Assembly (NCBI RefSeq): GCF_042676385.1
Contig: NZ_JBHTHA010000002.1
Location: 1-64,000 of the forward strand
Source of the DNA: Paenibacillus_E sp042676385
GTDB lineage: Bacteria > Bacillota > Bacilli > Paenibacillales > NBRC-103111
DNA: 64,000 nucleotides
Reading direction: 5' to 3'
Of the stretch, positions 7,775 through 16,477 are shown piece after piece (within the stretch, counting starts at the first letter, position 1; every line of letters starts with the position of its first letter). The translations under genes were made by a program, and so were the position numbers. The notes under the pieces are model-generated. The model was not told the origin of the DNA. It searched no databases and saw only the letters and a list, made by a program, of their open reading frames with translations.

Positions 7775-8933
7775 ACTGCAGTTCCTCCTTCACAGATGTC
7801 GACGCCGTCGTTGCTTTCCACTGAGCAAGCATTTGTGCTTGGCGCGGCTGCTGCGGGTTGTCTTGCTTAAACTTATTAATCATCGCGATAAAATCATCGA
7901 ATAGGTAGCTGGAGTCAAAAGGACCCGGTGCCGCTTCCGGATGGTATTGAACCGAAAATGCAGGGTATTTCTTATGCTTCAAGCCTTCGATGGTGCGGTC
8001 GTTATTGTTAATGTGCGTTACTTCCAAGTCGGTTCCGGCAATGGAATCGTCCTTCACCGTGTAGCCATGGTTTTGCGATGTAATGTAGCAGCGACCGGAG
8101 ATCAAATCTTTCACCGGATGGTTGCCGCCGCGGTGACCGAATTTCAATTTATCCGTATCCGCTCCGCAAGCGAGCGCGAACAGTTGGTGCCCAAGACAAA
8201 TACCGAAGATCGGGAATTCGCCGAGCAGTTCTTGGATCATTTTCACAGCGTGAGGCACGTCTTTTGGATCCCCAGGGCCGTTGGACAACAAGATGCCGTC
8301 CGGAGCCAGTCTGCGGATTTGTTCGGCAGTTGCATCTTGAGGCACAACAACGACGTCGCAGTCACGTTTGCTGAGGTCGCGGATAATCCCGCTTTTCGCT
8401 CCGAAGTCAACAAGCACGACACGCTCTTTGTGTCCCGGTGCACCAAAAACGCTCTTTGTCGATACGCGAGCAACTTGATCTGTCATCAGCTTGGAGCTAC
8501 CAAGCATTTCAGTCAATTCTGCGATCGATTTATTCGAAGTCGTAAGCAGGCCCTTCATAACGCCATGGTGGCGAATTTTACGAGTCAACATGCGGGTGTC
8601 GATGCCGCTGATACCGATGATGCCGTATTCTTTAAGCAGGCTGCCGAGCGTGTACTGCGCTCTCCAGTTGCTTGGGATTTCTTCATGCTCCCGAACCACA
8701 AATCCGTGAATGAAAGGGCGTACGGACTCGAAGTCGTCGCGAATCACCCCGTAGTTCCCGATCAGCGGGTATGTCATCGTTACGATTTGTCCGCAATAAG
8801 AAGGGTCGGAAAGCACCTCCTGATAACCTGTAATCCCTGTATTGAATACAACCTCGCCGACGGAGTCACCCTCACTACCGAACGATTTTCCTGTAAAAAG
8901 AGTGCCGTCTTCCAGCAACAATCTTGCCTGCAT
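7761..8933 (-). CDS. carA: Carbamoyl-phosphate synthase small subunit (glutaminase)
   Basis: 390-aa glutamine amidotransferase subunit that supplies ammonia to CarB. The N-terminal CPSase small-chain domain is followed by a class I GATase domain with the nucleophile motif FGICLGHQ near residue 246 and the His-Glu pair in VQYHPEAAPGP. Start ATG 8933 has GAAGGAG upstream. The last residues overlap carB by 14 bp. A 135-bp spacer with direct repeats separates it from pyrC. Confidence 0.97.
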   Translation of the reverse strand: MQARLLLEDGTLFTGKSFGSEGDSVGEVVFNTGITGYQEVLSDPSYCGQIVTMTYPLIGNYGVIRDDFESVRPFIHGFVVREHEEIPSNWRAQYTLGSLLKEYGIIGISGIDTRMLTRKIRHHGVMKGLLTTSNKSIAELTEMLGSSKLMTDQVARVSTKSVFGAPGHKERVVLVDFGAKSGIIRDLSKRDCDVVVVPQDATAEQIRRLAPDGILLSNGPGDPKDVPHAVKMIQELLGEFPIFGICLGHQLFALACGADTDKLKFGHRGGNHPVKDLISGRCYITSQNHGYTVKDDSIAGTDLEVTHINNNDRTIEGLKHKKYPAFSVQYHPEAAPGPFDSSYLFDDFIAMINKFKQDNPQQPRQAQMLAQWKATTASTSVKEELQYAKK

Positions 8934-8962
8934 GTTCTTTCAACTCCTTCGCTATTGTCAAA

Positions 8963-9033
8963 CGGTTCGTACTTGAACCGAGATGTCATGCACCTGTCAT
9001 GCATAAAAAAAGATCTTTCTGTATAAATATACA
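8963..9033. promoter_or_regulatory. Repeats and dyads in the pyrC-carA spacer
   Basis: The spacer holds a tandem direct repeat TGTCATGCA at 8984-8992 and 8995-9003 (11-bp period), a short hairpin CGGTTC/GAACCG (8963-8968, 8975-8980) and an AT-rich dyad TGTATA-AA-TATACA (9020-9033). These could be an operator (for example an arginine-type box) or RNA structure. I cannot assign a regulator. Confidence 0.35.
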
Positions 9034-9068
9034 CGAATTTTCATTCGCCGTATAGAGGTTATAGCTTG

Positions 9069-10352
9069 TTAGGACCAAACGATTTTACCTGATGCGATTG
9101 TCACGACTGGCCAGCCTTGCAGCTTCCATCCGATAAACGGTGTATTTTTACTGCGGGATACGATTTCTTCTTTTAATACTTCATGCTCATTATCCAAGTC
9201 GACGATGGTGATGTCTGCTGCACTGCCTACATTCAATGTTCCGTATGGAAGTCCGAATACGTCAGCAGGTTTGGCTGTCATTCGATCGATCAGGAAGCCC
9301 AGCGTCCACTTTCCGGTAAGTACGAATTTTGTATACAGCAGCGGGAATGCCGTCTCAAAACCGAGAATGCCGAATGGCGCGAGCTGCATGCCCCGTTCTT
9401 TTTCTTCCTCGCTGTGCGGTGCATGGTCCGTAACGATAATGTCGATCGTGCCGTCCTCCAAGCCTTCGATCACAGCCTGTACATCGCGCGGCGAGCGCAG
9501 CGGCGGGTTCATTTTCCAGTTGGCGTCCAGCCCTGGAATATCCTCGTCCGAGAGCACGAGGTGATGCGGACATACCTCAGCGGTTACTTTGATGCCGAAC
9601 TGCTTCGCATGCCGGATCAAACGGACCGATTGCTCGGTGCTTACGTGGCACACGTGGTAGTGAACACCGGTCGCTTCCGCCAGCAGCACGTCACGGCCTA
9701 CATGAATCGCCTCAGATTCGTTCGGGATTCCCTTGAGTCCGTGTTTCTTCGCGAACTCGCCTTCGCTCACCGGCGCGCCTTCAACGAGCGTGTTATCCTC
9801 GCAGTGCGCGATGATTGGCATACCGAGCGAAGCGGCTAATGCCATCGCATCTTTCATCATTTGCGCGCTTTGCACGCCGACGCCGTCATCGGTGTAACCG
9901 ATTACGCCCGCTTCCTTCAGCGCGGTGAAATCCGTCAACTCGCGGCCCAGCTCGTTTTTCGTGATGCAGCCGTACGGAATCACGCGAACGACGCCTTCAG
10001 TCTCGGCCTTATCTTTTATGTAGTTGACCGTATCCACCGTATCAATGACCGGTCTTGTATTCGGCATACAAGCGATTGTGGTGAAGCCGCCTCTTGCCGC
10101 CGATCGTGTACCAGTCGCTATATTTTCTTTATGTTCAAATCCCGGCTCGCGAAGGTGAACGTGCATATCGATGAAACCCGGTGCAACCAGTTTGCCGGCT
10201 GCGTCGATCACTTCGTGCCCATCCGTGTTCGGCGCTGTGCCTTCCCCAGCTTCCACTACTTGCGCGATTTTATCGTTTTCTATAAAAATGTGCTTTTTCG
10301 TTTGTACATTGTTTGCATCTACCGTTAATCCGTTCAATATCCAAATACCCAT
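9069..10352 (-). CDS. pyrC: Dihydroorotase
   Basis: Class I zinc amidohydrolase that cyclises carbamoyl aspartate to dihydroorotate. 427 aa from ATG 10352. Metal-binding DMHVHLREPG, the HVCHVST segment and TDHAPHSEEEK with the catalytic aspartate are all present. The open frame extends upstream to 10484 into pyrB, but MGIWILNG matches the family N terminus, and GGGAGG lies about 11 nt before this ATG. It is separated from the pyrB stop by 37 bp. Confidence 0.96.
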   Translation of the reverse strand: MGIWILNGLTVDANNVQTKKHIFIENDKIAQVVEAGEGTAPNTDGHEVIDAAGKLVAPGFIDMHVHLREPGFEHKENIATGTRSAARGGFTTIACMPNTRPVIDTVDTVNYIKDKAETEGVVRVIPYGCITKNELGRELTDFTALKEAGVIGYTDDGVGVQSAQMMKDAMALAASLGMPIIAHCEDNTLVEGAPVSEGEFAKKHGLKGIPNESEAIHVGRDVLLAEATGVHYHVCHVSTEQSVRLIRHAKQFGIKVTAEVCPHHLVLSDEDIPGLDANWKMNPPLRSPRDVQAVIEGLEDGTIDIIVTDHAPHSEEEKERGMQLAPFGILGFETAFPLLYTKFVLTGKWTLGFLIDRMTAKPADVFGLPYGTLNVGSAADITIVDLDNEHEVLKEEIVSRSKNTPFIGWKLQGWPVVTIASGKIVWS

Positions 10353-10389
10353 GGTTAATTGTGCCTCCCTATATTCGCTTGGGGAATTA

Positions 10390-11292
10390 TTATGATAAAG
10401 CTCTCTCGATGACCGCCATGCGGATCGGTACACCATGAGCGATTTGCGTAAAGATTTTTGATTTCTCGTGTTCAACCAGTTCATCGTCCAGCTCGACGTT
10501 GCGATTGACCGGAGCCGGGTGCATGATGATTGCGTGCGGTGCCATACGGCTTGCGCGTTCTACCGTTAACCCGTATTGTTCGCGGTATTCCTCAGCTGAG
10601 CGGATAATCCCTTTGTCATGACGTTCAAGCTGTACACGCAGCATCATGACTACGTCGGCCTTGAGCGCATCTTCGAAAGAGACATAAGGGGCGAATGCGG
10701 CTAGCTCAGGAGCTTGCATGTTATCAGGTGCGCAGAACTGCACTTTCGCTCCCAGCGCGTGCAATCCCCATAGATTCGAGCGTGCTACGCGGCTGTGTAA
10801 GATGTCGCCAATGATGGAGACCGACAGCCCTTTGATTTCGCCGAACTGCTTGCGCATCGTATAGAAGTCGAGCAGCGCTTGGGTCGGATGTTCGTTGTTG
10901 CCATCTCCCGCGTTGATAAGCGGAACTTTGATTTTCTCAGCCAACTCGGCAAGCACGCCCACCGGCTTCAGCCGGATAACTCCTGCATCGATGCCCATCG
11001 ATTCCAATGTTCGCACCGTATCGTAGATGGACTCACCTTTTTGCACGCTGGACTCGGCAGCGGAGAAATTGAGTACATCGGCGCCCAGCCGCTTTTGCGC
11101 CAGTTCAAAAGAGAATCGGGTTCTTGTACTATTTTCAAAGAAAAGGTTGGAAACGAATTTGCCTTGCAGCTGGTTTGTCACCTTCACAGGATATTGTTCC
11201 CAAAATGCGGCACGATCCAGGATACTTGTGATTTCCCCCGCGCTAAGTCCTTTCAATCCCAGAAAATGTTTGGTTGTTTGTACGCCCACCAT
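10390..11292 (-). CDS. pyrB: Aspartate carbamoyltransferase catalytic subunit
   Basis: Condenses carbamoyl phosphate with aspartate. About 300 aa. Carbamoyl-phosphate-binding FFENSTRTRFSFE and the C-terminal HPAPVNR motif are present. There is no pyrI regulatory chain nearby, as expected for Bacillus-type unregulated trimers. ATG 11292 is preferred because CAGGAG lies 5 nt upstream; the pyrR stop overlaps an earlier GTG, so translation is tightly coupled to pyrR. Confidence 0.97.
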   Translation of the reverse strand: MVGVQTTKHFLGLKGLSAGEITSILDRAAFWEQYPVKVTNQLQGKFVSNLFFENSTRTRFSFELAQKRLGADVLNFSAAESSVQKGESIYDTVRTLESMGIDAGVIRLKPVGVLAELAEKIKVPLINAGDGNNEHPTQALLDFYTMRKQFGEIKGLSVSIIGDILHSRVARSNLWGLHALGAKVQFCAPDNMQAPELAAFAPYVSFEDALKADVVMMLRVQLERHDKGIIRSAEEYREQYGLTVERASRMAPHAIIMHPAPVNRNVELDDELVEHEKSKIFTQIAHGVPIRMAVIERALS

Positions 11293-11294
11293 GC

Positions 11295-11852
11295 TCACTC
11301 CTGTTTCCCCCTCTGTTGAAGTATGATCACTTGGTCTTTGTCGTCAATCTCGGTTAGCAGCACTTCAATGTTTTCGCTCTTGGAGGTAGGTACGTTCTTG
11401 CCTACATAGTCGGGGCGAATCGGCAGTTCGCGATGCCCCCTGTCAACCAGCACAGCCAATTGAATCATTTGCGGTCTGCCCAAATCAATCAAAGCGTCCA
11501 TTGCTGCTCTAACGGTGCGTCCTGTATAGAGCACATCGTCGAAAAGGATGACTTTCCTGTCTTGGATTTGCAGTTTCCCGCCTTCCTGCACGTTTTCTAC
11601 CGATTTCACCTTGACCCGGTCGTCACGATAAGAAGTGATGTCGATTTCCCCTACCGGTACCGGCACGCCTTCGATTTCAAGAATCCGCTCTGCCACGCGA
11701 GTGGCCAAGTAGATCCCCCGTGTGCGAATTCCGATCAAGGTGCAGTTCTCTACTCCTTTATTCTTTTCCAGGATCTCATGGGCAATCCGCGTCAGTGCTC
11801 TGCGAATGCCCATTTCATCCATAATGCTGTGTTCCGCTGTTTCGGTCATCAT
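11295..11852 (-). CDS. pyrR: PyrR: pyr RNA-binding attenuator / uracil phosphoribosyltransferase
   Basis: 185-aa bifunctional protein: with UMP or UTP bound it binds pyr mRNA leaders and promotes termination, and it can also act as a uracil phosphoribosyltransferase. The PRPP motif VILFDDVLYTGRT is clear near the middle, and the N terminus has IMDEMGIRRALTRIAHEI. TAGGAG precedes ATG 11852; ATG 11849 is equally possible. First gene of the pyr operon. Its own leader carries the PyrR binding loop and terminator, plus the recurrent hairpin element. Confidence 0.96.
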   Translation of the reverse strand: MMTETAEHSIMDEMGIRRALTRIAHEILEKNKGVENCTLIGIRTRGIYLATRVAERILEIEGVPVPVGEIDITSYRDDRVKVKSVENVQEGGKLQIQDRKVILFDDVLYTGRTVRAAMDALIDLGRPQMIQLAVLVDRGHRELPIRPDYVGKNVPTSKSENIEVLLTEIDDKDQVIILQQRGKQE

Positions 11853-11856
11853 TATC

Positions 11857-11903
11857 ACTCCTAAGCGTTTTGCTTTAGCAAAACTTGCATCGTAAGCATG
11901 AGC
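11857..11903 (-). repeat. Recurrent hairpin-SD leader element, pyrR copy
   Basis: GTTTTGC (11867-11873) and GCAAAAC (11878-11884) form a perfect 7-bp stem with a 4-nt loop, just upstream of the TAGGAG of pyrR. On the sense strand it is preceded by GCTCATGCTTACGATGCAAG, nearly the same flank as the sigE copy. Confidence 0.65.
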
Positions 11904-11914
11904 CACTACGTGAA

Positions 11915-12080
11915 ACCAAAAAACTCCTTGCCATGTTTTGGCAAGGAGTTGAACGTGCGTAAAGACACAAAGCGGGTCATCAGGATGCGCACATCCTCAT
12001 GCTTGTTCATACACCGAACACGCGATTCGGTCTATTCCCGTCTTTTTCATCGACTACCTTGCCAGCCTCTCTGGACTGTT
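11915..12080 (-). promoter_or_regulatory. PyrR-dependent attenuator leader of the pyr operon
   Basis: The transcript leader contains the PyrR recognition loop AGTCCAGAGAGGCT (12077-12064), exactly of the ARUCCNGNGAGGYU type, held in an ACCTT/AAGGT stem. It is followed by an intrinsic terminator: AACTCCTTGCC paired with GGCAAGGAGTT (11922-11932, 11940-11950) and a T-run. Established mechanism: PyrR-UMP stabilises the anti-antiterminator, so the terminator forms when pyrimidines are plentiful. Confidence 0.93.
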
Positions 12081-12107
12081 TTTAAAGGTACATATTCAAT
12101 TAAAAGG

Positions 12108-12136
12108 ATTATCCCATTTTCGACACGATAAGTCAA
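12108..12136 (-). promoter_or_regulatory. Sigma-A promoter of the pyr operon
   Basis: TTGACT (12136-12131), 17-bp spacer, GATAAT (12113-12108) on the minus strand, about 30 bp upstream of the PyrR loop. Confidence 0.85.
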
Positions 12137-12144
12137 TATGTTAT

Positions 12145-12648
12145 TCACTCAACCTTTGACTTTCTGCTCTGATCATCAAACAAGCACAATTGCTTATAAT
12201 CACCTATACGGGAAAGAATATCAAGCAATTGGATACGCATTTCCACAGACAGGGGTTCCATCATTTTCTCCGTAACTTGTTTGGAGACTTCGCCCGCTTT
12301 TTGCAAAATTGCCGGAGCCTTCTCTGTCAATTGCAAAAGCGTCGCGCGTCGATCCGTCGGATCCGGGAGGCGAACGATAAGATCTTCTTTCTCGAGGGCA
12401 TCTACAAACTGAGTAACAGTGATCGCTCTAATGCCCATTTTTGCAGCCAAGTCATTCATTCGTATGGGACCGAATTCTGACACGGCACCTAGCATACGCA
12501 GTCTTGGTCCACTCAAATAAGAAGGTACGCCAAGCTCTGATGAGCCCTCTTCAAATCCTTGGCGAATATAATGTGCGGTCCGGATGATGGCATGAACAAC
12601 TTCACCGGCAGTAGGAGCTTTTTCCCCGGGAGGGATTTGCGGATCCAT
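12145..12648 (-). CDS. MarR family transcriptional regulator
   Basis: 167-aa winged-helix regulator. The DNA-binding core runs from about residue 55 to 110, with RMNDLAAKMGIRAITVTQFVDALEK as recognition region and the wing marked by PDPTDRRATLLQLTEKA. AGGGGGAA lies about 8 nt before the ATG. It is divergent from an ABC exporter pair followed by an MFS pump, the usual layout for a MarR repressor of drug-efflux genes. The shared 160-bp control region contains repeated AAGTAAAC sites. The inducing compound is unknown. Confidence 0.9.
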   Translation of the reverse strand: MDPQIPPGEKAPTAGEVVHAIIRTAHYIRQGFEEGSSELGVPSYLSGPRLRMLGAVSEFGPIRMNDLAAKMGIRAITVTQFVDALEKEDLIVRLPDPTDRRATLLQLTEKAPAILQKAGEVSKQVTEKMMEPLSVEMRIQLLDILSRIGDYKQLCLFDDQSRKSKVE

Positions 12649-12662
12649 CTATAAGTTCCCCC

Positions 12663-12730
12663 TTGACGTTTGAAAAGTGATTAAGTAAACTGGAAGAAGT
12701 AAACTAAGGTTACTTACTATAAGTTTGCTT
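12663..12730. promoter_or_regulatory. Divergent promoter and candidate MarR operators
   Basis: A plus-strand promoter TTGACG (12663-12668)/TAAACT (12686-12691, 17-bp spacer) overlaps repeated AAGTAAAC sites at 12683-12690 and 12697-12704 and inverted versions GTTACTT (12709-12715) and GTTTGCTT (12723-12730). The repeats sit where a repressor would block both divergent promoters. Assignment to the adjacent MarR protein is inference. Confidence 0.55.
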
Positions 12731-12737
12731 CATAATC

Positions 12738-12766
12738 ATATTACCCTAATTTTCATTATTATGCAA
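12738..12766 (-). promoter_or_regulatory. Possible marR promoter
   Basis: TTGCAT (12766-12761), 17-bp spacer, TAATAT (12743-12738) on the minus strand, upstream of the repeated AAGTAAAC sites as read toward the MarR gene. Confidence 0.5.
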
Positions 12767-12810
12767 AGCATCATTTTTGTAAGATTTCAAACCACAATGA
12801 GGAGGAAATC

Positions 12811-14535
12811 ATGTTAAAACTGTTCCGGTTTTTAAAACCGTACCGTTCGAGCGTCATTGCAGTCGTTGTCTTTATGCTATTGCAATCTCTTGCTCAACTG
12901 TACCTGCCTACCCTGCTTGCTGACATTGTCGATTTCGGTGTTGTAAATGGAGACGTACCTTACATCATCAAATACGGAGCCTACATGCTCTGTGTTGCAT
13001 TAGGCGCAACGGTTTGTGTTGCGATTGCCAGCTACTTGCTCGCCCGATCTGCAACAGGATTCGGCCGAGATTTGCGCAGAGCCGTCTTTACTCACGTAGA
13101 AAGTTTTTCTTTAGGCGAATTTGATAAACTCGGCACTTCTTCGCTCATTACGAGAACAACGAACGACATCGCGCAAGTTCAACAGGTCGTCGTGATGATG
13201 CGCATGTTTATCGGGGCGCCGACCATGCTTGTCGGAGGGGTTATTATGGCGATCTATAAAGACGCCCATCTCGCGCTCGTTTTGATCGCGATCATCCCTA
13301 TTCTAGCTATCGCCATCTTTGCCATTATGCGCAAAGGCATTCCCCTTTTTAAAGCGCTGCAAGTAAAAATCGACCAAATCAACCTGGTCCTCCGAGAAAA
13401 TTTGATCGGGATCCGAGTCATTCGAGCTTTTAACCGCTCTGAACATGAAAAGCGCAAATTCGAAAAAGCGAGCCTAGATTATACGCAAACCGCAATTAAG
13501 GTCAATCTCCTTATGTCTACCATGATGCCTCTAATGATGCTGGTGTTTAATCTCGGTGTCGTCGTGATTCTCTGGTACGGGGGTATCCGTATCGATAACA
13601 ACCAAATGCAAATCGGCGATCTGATGGCTTTTATTCAGTATGCCATGCAGATCATGTTCTCGATGTTTTTGATGACGATGATCTTCGTCATGATTCCTCG
13701 GGCCTCCGCTTCAGCTGTACGCATTAATGAAGTGATGAATACCGAAACGAACATTCGTAACCCAGAGAATGCCAAACCGTTACGAAACGGTCAGGGCGCC
13801 GTAGAATTTGAACACGTCTCCTTCAGTTACCCGGGTGCCGAGCAGCCTGCTATTCGGGATATTTCTTTCCGTGCAGAGCCGGGCGAAGTGACCGCGATCA
13901 TCGGCGGAACCGGTTCAGGCAAAACAACGCTGCTTAATCTCCTGCTCCGCTTCTATGATGTAGAAAACGGACGCATCGAGGTTGGCGGTGAATCGCTACA
14001 GTCACTGGACCTGGACGGTTTGCGGGAAAAGATCGGCTATGTTCCGCAAAAAGCCGTGCTTTTCTCAGGCACCGTTGCAGACAATATCCGCTACGGTCGT
14101 GAAGAAGCCACCGATGCCGAGATTCAGCATGCGGCGAGAATCGCTCAGGCTGCCGATTTCATCTCAGAGATGAAGGATGGCTTTCAATCCGTAATTGCCC
14201 AGGGGGGCACAAATTTATCAGGCGGTCAAAAGCAGCGGCTCTCCATTGCCCGCGCGCTTGCCCGCAAACCGAATATCTATGTGTTCGACGACAGCTTCTC
14301 TGCGCTCGATTTCAAAACGGATGCCAAGCTGCGGGCCGCTCTCAAAGCTGAAACCAAGGATGCGACGACGATAATCGTCGCGCAGCGCGTTAGTACGATC
14401 ATGGACGCAGATCGAATCCTTGTCCTGGAAGACGGACGTATGGCCGGCACTGGGACTCACGCAGAACTGATGAAAACTTGCAAAGTCTATCAAGAAATCG
14501 TCGCTTCCCAGCTATCAGAGGAGGAAATCGCATGA
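12811..14535 (+). CDS. ABC exporter half-transporter, degenerate catalytic site (YfiB/LmrC-type)
   Basis: 574-aa fused TMD-NBD exporter subunit with six predicted membrane segments in residues 10-300. In the NBD: Walker A GGTGSGKT (365-372), Q-loop YVPQKAVLFSG, intact signature LSGGQ (469-473). Walker B ends FDD, so the catalytic glutamate is replaced by Asp 494, and the H-loop histidine is Gln 525. These changes mark the non-catalytic partner of a heterodimeric exporter. GAGGAGG precedes the ATG. It overlaps the next gene by 4 bp (ATGA), and the divergent MarR gene probably controls it. Likely substrates are drugs, peptides or lipophilic compounds; none can be assigned. Confidence 0.92.
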   Translation: MLKLFRFLKPYRSSVIAVVVFMLLQSLAQLYLPTLLADIVDFGVVNGDVPYIIKYGAYMLCVALGATVCVAIASYLLARSATGFGRDLRRAVFTHVESFSLGEFDKLGTSSLITRTTNDIAQVQQVVVMMRMFIGAPTMLVGGVIMAIYKDAHLALVLIAIIPILAIAIFAIMRKGIPLFKALQVKIDQINLVLRENLIGIRVIRAFNRSEHEKRKFEKASLDYTQTAIKVNLLMSTMMPLMMLVFNLGVVVILWYGGIRIDNNQMQIGDLMAFIQYAMQIMFSMFLMTMIFVMIPRASASAVRINEVMNTETNIRNPENAKPLRNGQGAVEFEHVSFSYPGAEQPAIRDISFRAEPGEVTAIIGGTGSGKTTLLNLLLRFYDVENGRIEVGGESLQSLDLDGLREKIGYVPQKAVLFSGTVADNIRYGREEATDAEIQHAARIAQAADFISEMKDGFQSVIAQGGTNLSGGQKQRLSIARALARKPNIYVFDDSFSALDFKTDAKLRAALKAETKDATTIIVAQRVSTIMDADRILVLEDGRMAGTGTHAELMKTCKVYQEIVASQLSEEEIA

Positions 14536-16424
14536 GTGAGAAACCAAGAGATGGACGGCCCGCCACTGGCATGAACCCTGCTCATTTTGGCCGCGGTGGC
14601 ATGGGTGCCATGGGGATGCCCGTCCAAAAGGCTAAAAACTTTAAAGCCACTTTAAAACGTCTATTTCGTTTCATGCTGCCCTTTCGAATCTCATTAACCT
14701 TAGTCTTTGTAACGGCGATTCTGAGCACCGTGTTCAGCATCGTGGCACCAAAGCTCATGGGTAACGCCACAACGAAACTGTTTGAAGGATCTATCGCAAA
14801 GTTTAAAGGCGTTGCCGGCGCCAAAATCGATTTTGACGCGATTTTCCAAATCGTGATCATCCTGGCTGCGCTCTACATTCTTAGCTCTATTTTGACCTAT
14901 ATTCAGCAATGGATTATGGTCGGCGTTACGCAAAAGATCGTATATAACCTGCGTGAGCAGATCAGTGAAAAACTAACGCGCGTCCCGCTTTCATTCTTCG
15001 ATTCGCGAAGCCACGGCGACACGATGAGCCGGGCAACGAACGACGTGGACACAATCAGCTCGACGATGCAGCAAAGTTTAACCCAGCTCATTACATCACT
15101 CGTTACTTTACTCGGCATCATTATTATGATGCTGACAATAAGCCCGCTGCTAACGCTGGCAACCATTATTACATTGCCGCTCAGCATTTTAGGGACCAAA
15201 ATGATTGCGTCCCGCTCGCAAAAATATTTTAAAGGACAACAACAAACGCTTGGCGCTCTTAATGGCCATGTTGAAGAAATGTATACGGGGCATACCATCG
15301 TCAAAGCATTCGGTCACGAAAGAAAGTCAGTTGAACGTTTTAATGAGATCAACGAAAAGCTGTACCATTCCGGCTGGAAGGCGCAATTTATTTCCGGATT
15401 GATATTCCCGTTGATGACGTTTATCAGCAATATCGGGTATGTGCTGGTCAGCGTCATCGGCGGCATCATGGTAACGGGCGGCTCCATTAAAATCGGAGAT
15501 GTTCAAGCTTTCATTCAATATTCCGGCCAGTTCGGAATGCCGATTACTCAGGTAGCGAACATCGCCAATGTCATCCAATCAACGATCGCCGCAGCTGAAC
15601 GGATTTTCGAGTTGCTGGATGAACCGGAAGAAGTTCAAGATATCGCGGATTCAAAGCCAATCGGGCAAGTTAGGGGTAATGTCAAATTTGAGCATGTAGC
15701 CTTCTCCTATAAAGAAGATGCTCTTCTGATCCAAGATATGAACATTGACGTTCAGCCTGGACAGACGGTAGCAATTGTCGGACCTACCGGCGCGGGCAAA
15801 ACGACCATCGTGAATCTTCTCATGCGGTTCTATGAGCTCAAAGGCGGTAGCATTATCATTGATGGTGTAGATTCACGGCAAATGACACGCAGCGATCTTC
15901 GCGCGGTGTTCGGTATGGTGCTTCAAGATACCTGGCTCTTCAACGGTACAATTCGCGATAATATCGCGTATGGGCGCGAAGGCGCAACCGAAACCGAAAT
16001 CATCCGAGCCGCGAAGGCTGCTTATGCGGATCACTTCATCCGCACCCTGCCCGACGGATACGATACCATCCTCAATGAGGAGGCCTCGAACCTGTCTCAC
16101 GGTCAAAAGCAGCTTTTAACCATCGCTCGTGCGGTGTTGGCCGATCCTGCCATTCTGATCCTTGATGAAGCGACAAGCAGCGTTGATACGAGAACCGAAG
16201 TATCGATCCAGCGAGCTATGAGCAATCTGATGAAAGGGCGCACCAGTTTCGTTATCGCGCACCGCCTTTCCACGATTCGCGATGCAGATCTGATTCTCGT
16301 GATGAATCATGGAGCTGTTATTGAGCAAGGTACGCACGAACAACTTCTGGAGAAGAACGGTTTCTACGCAGATCTTTATAATAGTCAATTCGTGCAAGCA
16401 TCCATAGCGCAAGATGTAAGTTAA
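14532..16424 (+). CDS. ABC exporter half-transporter, catalytic partner (YfiC/LmrD-type)
   Basis: About 630 aa. A 45-residue Gly/Met/Lys-rich N-terminal extension precedes six membrane segments and an NBD with Walker A GPTGAGKT (417-424), LILDEATSS with catalytic Glu 546, and H-loop His 577. Its signature is altered to LSHGQ (521-525). Together with the first subunit this gives one degenerate ATP site (Asp 494/Gln 525 of partner 1 plus LSHGQ of partner 2) and one consensus site, as in BmrCD, LmrCD and TM287/288. GAGGAGGAA precedes the start, which overlaps the stop of the first gene. A terminator follows. Confidence 0.93.
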   Translation: MSEKPRDGRPATGMNPAHFGRGGMGAMGMPVQKAKNFKATLKRLFRFMLPFRISLTLVFVTAILSTVFSIVAPKLMGNATTKLFEGSIAKFKGVAGAKIDFDAIFQIVIILAALYILSSILTYIQQWIMVGVTQKIVYNLREQISEKLTRVPLSFFDSRSHGDTMSRATNDVDTISSTMQQSLTQLITSLVTLLGIIIMMLTISPLLTLATIITLPLSILGTKMIASRSQKYFKGQQQTLGALNGHVEEMYTGHTIVKAFGHERKSVERFNEINEKLYHSGWKAQFISGLIFPLMTFISNIGYVLVSVIGGIMVTGGSIKIGDVQAFIQYSGQFGMPITQVANIANVIQSTIAAAERIFELLDEPEEVQDIADSKPIGQVRGNVKFEHVAFSYKEDALLIQDMNIDVQPGQTVAIVGPTGAGKTTIVNLLMRFYELKGGSIIIDGVDSRQMTRSDLRAVFGMVLQDTWLFNGTIRDNIAYGREGATETEIIRAAKAAYADHFIRTLPDGYDTILNEEASNLSHGQKQLLTIARAVLADPAILILDEATSSVDTRTEVSIQRAMSNLMKGRTSFVIAHRLSTIRDADLILVMNHGAVIEQGTHEQLLEKNGFYADLYNSQFVQASIAQDVS

Positions 16425-16436
16425 TTGGAAATGTGG

Positions 16437-16477
16437 GGCGGTTCAACTCAAATCGGAGTTGGGCTGCTCTTTTTTTC
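16437..16477 (+). terminator. Terminator after the ABC exporter pair
   Basis: GCGGTTCAACTC (6-bp core CAACTC, 16444-16449) pairs with GAGTTGGGCTGC (core 16456-16461), followed by a run of seven Ts. Confidence 0.8.

Noticed and set aside
8984..9003. Attachment-site duplication in the pyrC-carA spacer
   Set aside because: The two 9-bp repeats are only 2 bp apart with no mobile gene near, so a regulatory or chance direct repeat is more likely.
7941..9026. Plus-strand ORF (361 codons) opposite carA
   Set aside because: Mirror of the carA reading frame with no recognisable domain; composition is that of an antisense shadow.
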